7,855 nucleotides of DNA from a bacterium. GTDB taxonomy: Bacteria; UBA10199; DSSB01. Below are positions 1 through 5,938 of the stretch, piece by piece. The notes below the pieces were generated by a model. The model saw only the letters and a list, made by a program, of their open reading frames with translations, searched no databases and had not been told where the DNA came from. The stretch is taken from the NCBI GenBank assembly GCA_030426445.1, contig JAUHYS010000090.1, positions 1 through 7,855 on the forward strand, given 5' to 3'. The first letter of the stretch is position 1. Each line of letters opens with the position of its first letter. Position numbers and translations under genes: made by a program.

Positions 1-44
1 TCGAGCACTTCCACCTATATTTCTTTAACTTAGATCAGTGACTC

Positions 45-2861
45 TTATTTACTTTCCCTTCCTCTGATCAACAGAAGAGGAATCAAGAAACTCACTAAGC
101 TGAGTATCATCCACTTAGAAGCACGACTTTCTGTATTCAGTGAACAGCCACTAAATACGGTACCACTTCCTTCTAAGATCTCTGGAGCAATGACCTCTGG
201 ATCGTCGATTTGGCCTTGAAAGCCATCATCGTCACAAGCATCTCCGATCCCATCCTGATCTAAATCAGCTTGACTTGGATTAAAGATAGTTGGGCAATTA
301 TCAACGCAGTTAGGAATTTCGTCGTTATCACTATCGGTTTCCGCAACACCACAGCCACAAGCACCTTCGGAATCTTTATTAGGATCCGTAGGGCAAGAAT
401 CCAAACAGTTAGGTATTCCGTCCGAATCAGTATCGACATCAGAAACACCGCAACCACAAATGCCGGGAACTGCTTTTTCTTCGTCTTCTGGGCAGAGGTC
501 TTGACAATCCAAGACGCCATCTTGATCCAGATCTACGTCCTCGACTCCGCAACCACAGATACCTTCTTCGATCTTATTGGCATCACTTGGACAATCGTCA
601 TTACAGTTAGCAACGCCATCACCGTCACTGTCGGTATCAGACATTCCACACCCGCAGATGCCAGGCTCGGTCTTACCACTGTCATTGGGACAATCGTCAT
701 TACAGTTGGCAACACCATCGCCATCATTGTCGGAATCCGAGACACCACAGCCGCAAATACCAGACTCGACCTTATTGGCATCTTCGGGACATTGGTCATC
801 ACAATCAGGCACACCATCACCATCGGTATCGGTATCCGGCACACCACAACCGCATAGCCCTGGTTCATTCTTATCAGCATCGTCTGGACAATTATCCTCA
901 CAGTCAGCTAAACCATCGCCGTCGGTATCGGCATCCGATTGTCCGCAACCACAAATGCCAGGATTGGTCTTATCGGGATCCGCAGGACAATCGTCGTTGC
1001 AGTTAGGTATTCCATCGCCATCGCTATCAATATCAGAAATACCGCAACCACAAATGCCAGGGTTGGTTTTATTGGGATCCGCAGGACAATCGTCATTACA
1101 ATCCGCTGTACCGTCTTGGTCACTATCCACATCGGACTCGCCACAACCACAAATGCCAGGATTGGTTTTATTGGGATCCACAGGACAATTGTCTTCACAA
1201 TCTGCGACACCATCTCCATCGGTATCCACATCTGCTTGACCACAGCCGCAAATACCAGGCTCGGTCTTATTAGAATCGGTAGGACAGTTGTCATTACAAT
1301 CCGCGACACCATCTCCGTCACTATCCGCATCGGAAACGCCGCAACCGCAAATACCTGGTTCGGTCTTATTGGGATCCTCAGGACAATTATCATTACAATC
1401 CGCGACACCATCTCCGTCACTGTCCACATCAGAAACACCGCAACCACAAATACCAGGCTCAGTCTTATTGGGATCCGCAGGACAGAGATCATCACAATCC
1501 GCAACACCATCTCCGTCACTATCCGCATCGGAAACACCACAGCCGCAAATGCCAGGTTCAGTCTTATTGGGATCCGCAGGACAATTATCGTTACAATCCG
1601 CGACACCATCTCCGTCACTATCGACATCCGAAACGCCACAACCACAGATGCCAGGCGATTCTTTATTAGGGTCATTGGGACAATTATCATTACAATTGGC
1701 TATGCCATCTCCGTCAGTATCCGCATCCGAAACGCCACAACCACAGACCCCTGGTTCTACTTTATTAGGGTCATTGGGACAATTGTCCGTGCAGTCAGGT
1801 GTACCATCTTGGTCAGTATCTAGGATATTTCCGATACACATCCCGTTAGTACAAGTGTCATTAATACTGCACACATCTCCGTCATCACAAGGGTCGGTAT
1901 TATTGACACTTTCACAAACCCCTTGCTGATTACAAAAATCGTCAGTACAAGCATTCCCATCATTACAGTCCGTATTTTCATCGCAGGCCACACAGTCTTG
2001 AATGGGCTCATTCACACAGCCGTTTTCATCATTATTTAGAGCATCTGGGTTACAGCTATCTATCGTACAAGGGTTTCCATCATCACAACTAGAATGAATA
2101 GGTGTATGTGCACAACTACCGTTGTCACACGAGTCATCCGTACAACTGTATTCATCGGCACATGCAATATCTTCAAATATCTCGTTAAAGACAGCCTGTA
2201 AATCTTCAAAGTTAGGGGCATTATAAGAATCTCCAGGAGCTGATGCCATCTGTTGTAACAATTGCTGTTCTGGACTGTTTGGGTCGACGTTAAAACCTAC
2301 CGTAAATAAACGACAATGCTGCTTAAAAGCAGAAGCCGCAGCTAGCCCTGCTGTAGCGGCATTTTGGTTATTACCTGGATTGTTTGGCAAACCATCAGAA
2401 AAAAAGACTCCAAAACAGTTGGGATTAGGATCGTTATCCCCAGTATAGGCGTCTATCCCTTCATTTAAAGCCGCTTGGTAGTTAGTACCTAACAAGAAAC
2501 TACTGTGGCTTGCCATTCCATTGTTAATCTGGCTTTCCATCAACACAGCATTACTCGTCATAGACTGGTAAATCTCCGCAGCGTTTGGGTAAGCTCCTCC
2601 AAAGCGCACAAAGGCTGCTTCGTTTCCAGGAATACCTAATATCTGATTGGCCAGTGAGACCGTAGCATCTCGGACCATCGGCAAGGCATCTCCAATACTA
2701 CCCGTACGGTCAGCCATTAAGACTACATCTGCTACAGCCTGACCGCACTCCTGTGCTTTAACTGACTGAGCCGAACAAAAAAAGGCTATCGCTACAAAAG
2801 TTAGCAATAGCCTCTGGATAATCCCTGTCCCAGGGGGACAGCAACATAATTTCCTCAACAT
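45..2861 (-). CDS. Secreted VWA-domain protein with 15 thrombospondin type 3-like calcium repeats and C-terminal sorting tail
   Basis: Predicted 938-residue, highly acidic, cysteine-rich surface protein. Residues 1-36 form a Sec signal peptide (basic start, hydrophobic 18-31, cleavage likely after VKA36). Residues about 44-235 are a VWA domain with MIDAS residues D51-x-T53-x-S55, T126 in LLGTNYQAAL and D156 in FFSDG; T53 replaces the usual Ser. Residues about 235-345 are Cys-rich segments such as CDDGNPCTIDSC, resembling Dictyostelium CTDC-type repeats. Residues 348-842 are 15 exact 33-residue units of the form DSDGDGVADCNDNCP plus a PGICGCG linker, followed by a canonical TSP3 cap (DNCPTIFNPSQADLDQDG). 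Such repeats bind calcium and are disulfide-stabilised in known proteins. The tail (904-938) is SGCSLN, a hydrophobic helix, then RGRESK, suggesting processing and envelope anchoring. The start at 2861 is chosen over an in-frame ATG at 2876 because GGAGGT lies just upstream and the signal peptide then starts normally. An adhesin or matrix role is inferred from architecture and the upstream c-di-GMP riboswitch; ligand unknown. Confidence 0.93.
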   Translation of the reverse strand: MLRKLCCCPPGTGIIQRLLLTFVAIAFFCSAQSVKAQECGQAVADVVLMADRTGSIGDALPMVRDATVSLANQILGIPGNEAAFVRFGGAYPNAAEIYQSMTSNAVLMESQINNGMASHSSFLLGTNYQAALNEGIDAYTGDNDPNPNCFGVFFSDGLPNNPGNNQNAATAGLAAASAFKQHCRLFTVGFNVDPNSPEQQLLQQMASAPGDSYNAPNFEDLQAVFNEIFEDIACADEYSCTDDSCDNGSCAHTPIHSSCDDGNPCTIDSCNPDALNNDENGCVNEPIQDCVACDENTDCNDGNACTDDFCNQQGVCESVNNTDPCDDGDVCSINDTCTNGMCIGNILDTDQDGTPDCTDNCPNDPNKVEPGVCGCGVSDADTDGDGIANCNDNCPNDPNKESPGICGCGVSDVDSDGDGVADCNDNCPADPNKTEPGICGCGVSDADSDGDGVADCDDLCPADPNKTEPGICGCGVSDVDSDGDGVADCNDNCPEDPNKTEPGICGCGVSDADSDGDGVADCNDNCPTDSNKTEPGICGCGQADVDTDGDGVADCEDNCPVDPNKTNPGICGCGESDVDSDQDGTADCNDDCPADPNKTNPGICGCGISDIDSDGDGIPNCNDDCPADPDKTNPGICGCGQSDADTDGDGLADCEDNCPDDADKNEPGLCGCGVPDTDTDGDGVPDCDDQCPEDANKVESGICGCGVSDSDNDGDGVANCNDDCPNDSGKTEPGICGCGMSDTDSDGDGVANCNDDCPSDANKIEEGICGCGVEDVDLDQDGVLDCQDLCPEDEEKAVPGICGCGVSDVDTDSDGIPNCLDSCPTDPNKDSEGACGCGVAETDSDNDEIPNCVDNCPTIFNPSQADLDQDGIGDACDDDGFQGQIDDPEVIAPEILEGSGTVFSGCSLNTESRASKWMILSLVSFLIPLLLIRGRESK
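48..152 (-). other. C-terminal tripartite sorting signal (Cys motif, membrane helix, basic end)
   Basis: The last 35 residues of the surface protein are SGCSLN (invariant-type Cys at residue 906), a short polar stretch, the hydrophobic helix WMILSLVSFLIPLLLI, and the charged end RGRESK. This order is that of MYXO-CTERM-like and other Cys-containing C-terminal sorting signals, which are processed by intramembrane proteases or sortase-like enzymes and can be lipid-modified at the Cys. The exact family assignment is my inference; the processing enzyme is not in this window. Confidence 0.65.
336..1820 (-). repeat. Tandem array of 15 x 99-bp repeats inside the surface-protein gene
   Basis: The period is exactly 99 bp (33 codons) with no indels across 15 units; a 16th partial unit and TSP3 cap follow at 225-335. 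Each full unit encodes two Asp-rich calcium loops, a DxCP motif and a CGCG linker, with four cysteines per unit (about 60 in the array). Units 3 to 6 (1227-1622) are the most alike; a 29-nt block beginning ttacaatccgcgacacc is identical in three of the units. Differences between units are largely at synonymous positions, so protein-level selection is maintaining the unit. The array is a natural substrate for recombination that changes copy number in whole units without breaking frame. Confidence 0.95.
2825..2841 (-). other. Perfect 7-bp GC-rich hairpin in the early coding region of the surface-protein gene
   Basis: In the mRNA sense this reads CTGTCCC-CCT-GGGACAG, a perfect seven-pair stem with a three-base loop starting 20 nt after the A of the start codon. 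It encodes the odd peptide CCPPGT in the signal-peptide n-region. No U-run follows, so it is not an intrinsic terminator. A structure this close to the start can influence ribosome loading; a regulatory role is inferred only. Confidence 0.5.
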
Positions 2862-3040
2862 TTTTACCTCCCACACATTTAGGTTGGCGTTTTAAGTTAT
2901 AGAAGTTAATGAAAAGGAATAGACTCAGGACCGTAATCACAAGACGTGACAGCTGAAAGTTTGGACGACAACATACCCCTGTACAACCTGGACCTTACCC
3001 AAAAGTTTGGACAACGTATGTTGCTTAGCTCGCTTCCCTT
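2862..3040 (-). promoter_or_regulatory. Long 5' leader (possible expression platform) between riboswitch aptamer and start codon
   Basis: About 180 nt separate the aptamer from the start codon. In mRNA sense it contains CAACATAC (3023-3016) and its exact complement GTATGTTG (2976-2969); two copies of the near-identical GTYGTCCAAACTTTY (3015-3001 and 2969-2955); AGGTTG (2989-2984) complementary to CAACCT (2886-2881); and ACCT (2884-2881), which can pair with AGGT of the Shine-Dalgarno. No hairpin followed by a U-run is visible, so translational control or RNA stability seems likelier than termination. Structure was judged by eye, not by folding energy. No convincing gene is encoded here. Confidence 0.4.
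2866..2871 (-). promoter_or_regulatory. Shine-Dalgarno GGAGGT of the surface-protein gene
   Basis: The minus strand reads GGGAGGTAAAA immediately before the ATG at 2861, an almost perfect anti-16S match with a short 4-nt spacer. It decides the start: the ATG 15 nt upstream (2876) would place this motif inside the coding sequence and has no comparable site in front of it. Confidence 0.85.
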
Positions 3041-3117
3041 GGCAACCCTGCTATCCTAAAACATTAAAATGTATTAGGACCAGTGGCTTTGCGTCCCCGT
3101 CTTGCAACGAGTTTGCC
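3041..3117 (-). promoter_or_regulatory. Cyclic di-GMP-I (GEMM-I) riboswitch aptamer
   Basis: Read on the minus strand, all GEMM-I hallmarks are in order. P1 closes as GGCAA (3117-3113) with TTGCC (3045-3041). P1b is CTCGTT-GCAA-GACGGG, a six-pair stem (two G-U) capped by a GNRA tetraloop at 3105-3102. It is followed by the conserved GACGCAAAGCCA (3095-3084). P2 pairs CTG (3083-3081) with CAG (3050-3048), CCTAA with TTAGG, and ACAT with ATGT around a TTTA loop, and the 3' side carries the conserved GGATAGCAGGGTTGCC. These RNAs bind the second messenger c-di-GMP and control motility, biofilm and surface-protein genes. By hand alignment to the Vibrio Vc2 aptamer, position 20 is G, favouring c-di-GMP over cGAMP. 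It sits in the leader of the VWA/TSP3 gene, so that gene is the evident target. Confidence 0.93.
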
Positions 3118-3138
3118 TTTTCATGGATCTTCTAAATA

Positions 3139-3167
3139 TTTATGTTAATTATCTCGCTCTTAACCAA
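3139..3167 (-). promoter_or_regulatory. Putative sigma70-type promoter for the riboswitch-surface protein transcript
   Basis: The minus strand has TTGGTT (3167-3162), a 17-nt spacer and CATAAA (3144-3139); the matches to consensus are modest. Transcription would begin near 3130, about a dozen nt before the aptamer, which is the expected geometry for a riboswitch leader. T-rich DNA lies upstream. Confidence 0.35.
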
Positions 3168-3273
3168 GTAAATTTGAAATAACTAACTATGGTAAATTGT
3201 AAGGATCGAGAAAAAAAATGTAAAGAGCAAAAAAAAGATTTTTTTTAATTCAACTCAAACGCAATGAAATGCT

Positions 3274-3301
3274 TTGAAAAAAAACTATTTTAAACTATGC
3301 T
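3274..3301 (+). promoter_or_regulatory. Putative sigma70-type promoter for the peptidase/aminotransferase operon
   Basis: TTGAAA (3274-3279), a 16-nt spacer and TATGCT (3296-3301) give 5/6 and 4/6 consensus matches. The predicted start is near 3308, giving a leader of about 57 nt to the ATG at 3365. An A8 tract lies inside the spacer. Confidence 0.45.
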
Positions 3302-3312
3302 GTTTAGATCTC

Positions 3313-3324
3313 GCTTCGCGAAGC
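3313..3324 (+). repeat. Perfect 12-bp palindrome GCTTCGCGAAGC at the predicted transcript 5' end
   Basis: This is a GC-rich perfect inverted repeat in an otherwise very AT-rich stretch, just downstream of the predicted -10 box. It could be a repressor operator or a short stabilising 5' hairpin in the mRNA. Nothing visible identifies a binding protein. Confidence 0.4.
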
Positions 3325-3353
3325 AAACAACTTGATAAAACAATCTAAAAAAA

Positions 3354-3358
3354 AAGGA
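3354..3358 (+). promoter_or_regulatory. Ribosome binding site deciding the M16 peptidase start
   Basis: AAGGA ends 6 nt before the ATG at 3365. An in-frame TTG at 3332 would add 11 mostly lysine residues, has no ribosome binding site in front of it, and would put AAGGA inside the gene, so the ATG is preferred. Confidence 0.7.
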
Positions 3359-3364
3359 AAAAAA

Positions 3365-5929
3365 ATGTATTCTATCGAACGCCATATTTTCCCTAATGGA
3401 TTAACGCTTTTAATGATCGAAAACCATCAAGCTCCAGTCTTAGCCCTTAATATTTGTTTAAGAGTAGGAAGTCGCTACGAAACCAATGCAGAAGCAGGGA
3501 TTTGTCATTTAATTGAACACATGCTTTTTAAAGGGACTCTCAAACGCGGCCCAGGAGACATCGCCTATCAAATCGAAGCCAGTGGCGGAGACATTAATGC
3601 TTATACCAGTTTTGATGAGACCGTATATTATTGCACACTTTCTAGTCGGCATCAAAATAAAGGTATCGAAGTCTTAGCGGATGCTGTGCTTAATTCCACC
3701 ATCGATGCTGTCGAACTAGAAAGAGAAAAAGAAGTCGTCATCGAGGAAATCCGTCGTGGCATGGACAGCCCTTCACGCGTTTTATCCGAGGCCGTCTTTA
3801 GCAAAGTTTTTCAAAAACACAATTATGGTCGTCCCATTATTGGATACGAAAAAACCGTACGGGGCTTTTCTCAAAAGAAAATACTCGACTTTTATCATCA
3901 GTGGTACGTACCCGAAAACATGGTCGTTGTGGTCTCGGGAGACTTTAAAAGCTCTTCCATGTTTAAACTTTGTGAAAAGCTCTTCGGCAGCCTTAAAAAT
4001 AAAAAACCTCCTATTCGACGTTCTCAAAAAGAACCCACACAAAATCACATGCGCACCGTAAGCTTACAAAAAAATGTGCAGGGCACTCATATTGATTTAG
4101 CTTTTCCCATTCCAGCAATTGATCATCCAGATATCCCTGCGCTGGATGTCTTAAGCCATATATTAGGAAGTGGAGAAAGTGCGCGTTTAGATCTCAAGCT
4201 TCGCGAAAATAGGGCTTTAGTCAATTCGATTTATTCATACGCCTATACCCCACAAGAACCTGGGCTCTTTTTAGTAGGCTGCACATTAGCTGAGGAAAAC
4301 ATCAGCAAAGCGTGTCAAGCTATCATGACAGAAATCGGGCAACTACAAGATAAAGGGGTCACGCATGACGAGGTCGCACGCGCAAAAATGAATCTAAAAA
4401 GTGAAGCGATTTATGCAAAAGAAACCGTCCAAGGCATTGGCCGAAAATACGGCTATTTTGAAACCATACTTAAGCGCTATAATTTTGACGACCATTATTA
4501 TCAAGCTATGGACAGTCTTTCGCACGAAGACATTCGCAAAGCAGCCCAAAGCTATTTATCTACTTCGCAACTCACTACAGGCATCATTGGCCCACAAAAG
4601 AAGAAGAAATGGAAAACATCCGAATTTGGAAATTTATTTAAGCAAAAAACTCAAAAAATCAGCTCCCGTAAAACGAAGAAAAAAGTCTCGGCTCACCCAA
4701 CTAAATACATTAAACTTAAAAATGGTTTTAGATTAATCTTACAGGAAAACCACAGTCTACCCTGTGTGGCTATTCGTAGTGCTCATCTGGGTGGAATCCG
4801 TGCAGAGACTTCAAAAAATAACGGGGCCCATGCTTTATTTTCGCAAATCTGGGGGAAATCCAGCAAAAGTAGGACTTCAGAAGAAGTCGCTCGATCGGTC
4901 GAACTGGTTGCGGGCAATATCGATAGCTATACCGGACGCAATCTCTCTGGAATCAAAATGGATTTTCTGAGTGAAAAAACTCATGAGGCTATGGATTTAT
5001 TTTTGGATATTTTCTTAAACCCACGCTTTGACAAAGAAGAAATTAAAAACGAAAAAAAACATACTTTAGAAACACTCAGTCGAGAACAAGATGCTCCGGC
5101 TTCTTTTTCAATGAAACAATTCCTTAAAACCCTTTACCCCAAACACCCTTATGGTCTCCCAACTCTCGGAACCACAAGCTCAGTAAAAAGCTTAAGTGAA
5201 AAACACTTACAAAAAACCTTTGAAAACATTCTTAATCCCAAAAATTCAGTCATTGCTATAGTGGGAGATTTTGATACGGACTGGGTTTTAAAAAAGCTTA
5301 CTCCAGCATTAGAGCCCCTAAAAGCTCCCAAGAATATGTGGAAAGCACCTAAAGCGGATCCAAAACCACAATCTGTTCAACGCATTCGTAAAAATCTCGA
5401 TAAGCTGCAAGCGCACATTATTTACGGTTTTCAGGGTATTCAGTTTTCGGACAAAGATCGCTATGCACTAGATGTGCTGAATAATATCTTATCTGGGCAG
5501 GGAGGAAGACTTTTTATTGAACTACGTGACAAGCTTTCTCTCGCATACTCCATCACTTCAATGAACCAAGAAGGCATCGAACCTGGATACTTTGGAGTTT
5601 ATATTGGAACAGAAGGCAAGAAAGTTGAGACCGCCATTGCAAACATTGAAAAAGAACTGAATAAAATTTTAAAGAAAAATACCATCAGCCAAAAAGAAAT
5701 CGAACGCGCTAAAGAACATTTGGTAGGCACTTACGAACTCGACTTACAAAGAAGAGGTGCCACCGCAATCAACTTAGCTTTTAACGAAATTTATGGCATG
5801 ACCCGAACCGAGTGGATGGATTTGCCTAAAAAGATTCTAGCTGTCAAAAAGCAAGATATCGAACGTGTGGCCAAAAAAATTATCCGTTTGGATCAAGCAA
5901 TTATTTCCATCGTAGGCCCTAAAGCTTAA
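3365..5929 (+). CDS. Tandem-domain M16 family zinc metallopeptidase (pitrilysin/processing-peptidase-like)
   Basis: An 854-residue protein made of two M16 halves. The N-terminal half has the inverted zinc motif HLIEH at 48-52 (ligands H48 and H52, catalytic E51) and, about 75 residues later, the third ligand region in EREKEVVIEEI (probably E128). Each half shows the M16 pattern of peptidase domain plus C-terminal substrate domain. A lysine-rich linker at about 416-446 joins them. The second half (447-854) starts with the same YIKLKNGFRLILQEN-type strand, but the metal motif is replaced by ALFSQ at 490-494, so it should be catalytically dead; it keeps GGRLFIELRDKLSLAYS, the R...Y segment used in substrate binding. 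Fused active/inactive halves form the peptide-degrading chamber in this family. No signal peptide is visible, so it is probably cytoplasmic; likely substrates are peptides or small unfolded proteins. First gene of a two-gene operon, with the next ATG 9 nt after its stop. Confidence 0.93.
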   Translation: MYSIERHIFPNGLTLLMIENHQAPVLALNICLRVGSRYETNAEAGICHLIEHMLFKGTLKRGPGDIAYQIEASGGDINAYTSFDETVYYCTLSSRHQNKGIEVLADAVLNSTIDAVELEREKEVVIEEIRRGMDSPSRVLSEAVFSKVFQKHNYGRPIIGYEKTVRGFSQKKILDFYHQWYVPENMVVVVSGDFKSSSMFKLCEKLFGSLKNKKPPIRRSQKEPTQNHMRTVSLQKNVQGTHIDLAFPIPAIDHPDIPALDVLSHILGSGESARLDLKLRENRALVNSIYSYAYTPQEPGLFLVGCTLAEENISKACQAIMTEIGQLQDKGVTHDEVARAKMNLKSEAIYAKETVQGIGRKYGYFETILKRYNFDDHYYQAMDSLSHEDIRKAAQSYLSTSQLTTGIIGPQKKKKWKTSEFGNLFKQKTQKISSRKTKKKVSAHPTKYIKLKNGFRLILQENHSLPCVAIRSAHLGGIRAETSKNNGAHALFSQIWGKSSKSRTSEEVARSVELVAGNIDSYTGRNLSGIKMDFLSEKTHEAMDLFLDIFLNPRFDKEEIKNEKKHTLETLSREQDAPASFSMKQFLKTLYPKHPYGLPTLGTTSSVKSLSEKHLQKTFENILNPKNSVIAIVGDFDTDWVLKKLTPALEPLKAPKNMWKAPKADPKPQSVQRIRKNLDKLQAHIIYGFQGIQFSDKDRYALDVLNNILSGQGGRLFIELRDKLSLAYSITSMNQEGIEPGYFGVYIGTEGKKVETAIANIEKELNKILKKNTISQKEIERAKEHLVGTYELDLQRRGATAINLAFNEIYGMTRTEWMDLPKKILAVKKQDIERVAKKIIRLDQAIISIVGPKA

Positions 5930-5938
5930 TAAGAGTTT

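Noticed and set aside
1..44. Terminator downstream of the surface-protein gene
   Set aside because: No stem followed by a U-run is visible in the 44 bases available; any terminator would lie outside the window.
270..1929. Several long plus-strand and alternative minus-frame open frames across the repeat region (for example 270-857, 577-1239, 939-1823, 1288-1929 plus; 908-1690 minus)
   Set aside because: They are shadows of the 99-bp repeat array, whose codon bias keeps other frames open. Their products are low-complexity, they lack ribosome sites, and the 45-2861 frame has coherent domains.
2758..2940. 60-codon minus-strand frame starting at a GTG in the riboswitch leader and overlapping the surface-protein start
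   Set aside because: It has no Shine-Dalgarno, overlaps the well-supported gene in another frame, and has no recognisable domain. A leader peptide cannot be excluded but is not supported.
3061..3120. Plus-strand reading of the structured intergenic region as a small RNA
   Set aside because: The conserved GEMM-I signature (GGCAAAC, GCAAAGCCA, GGGTTGCC) appears only in minus-strand orientation, toward the surface-protein gene.
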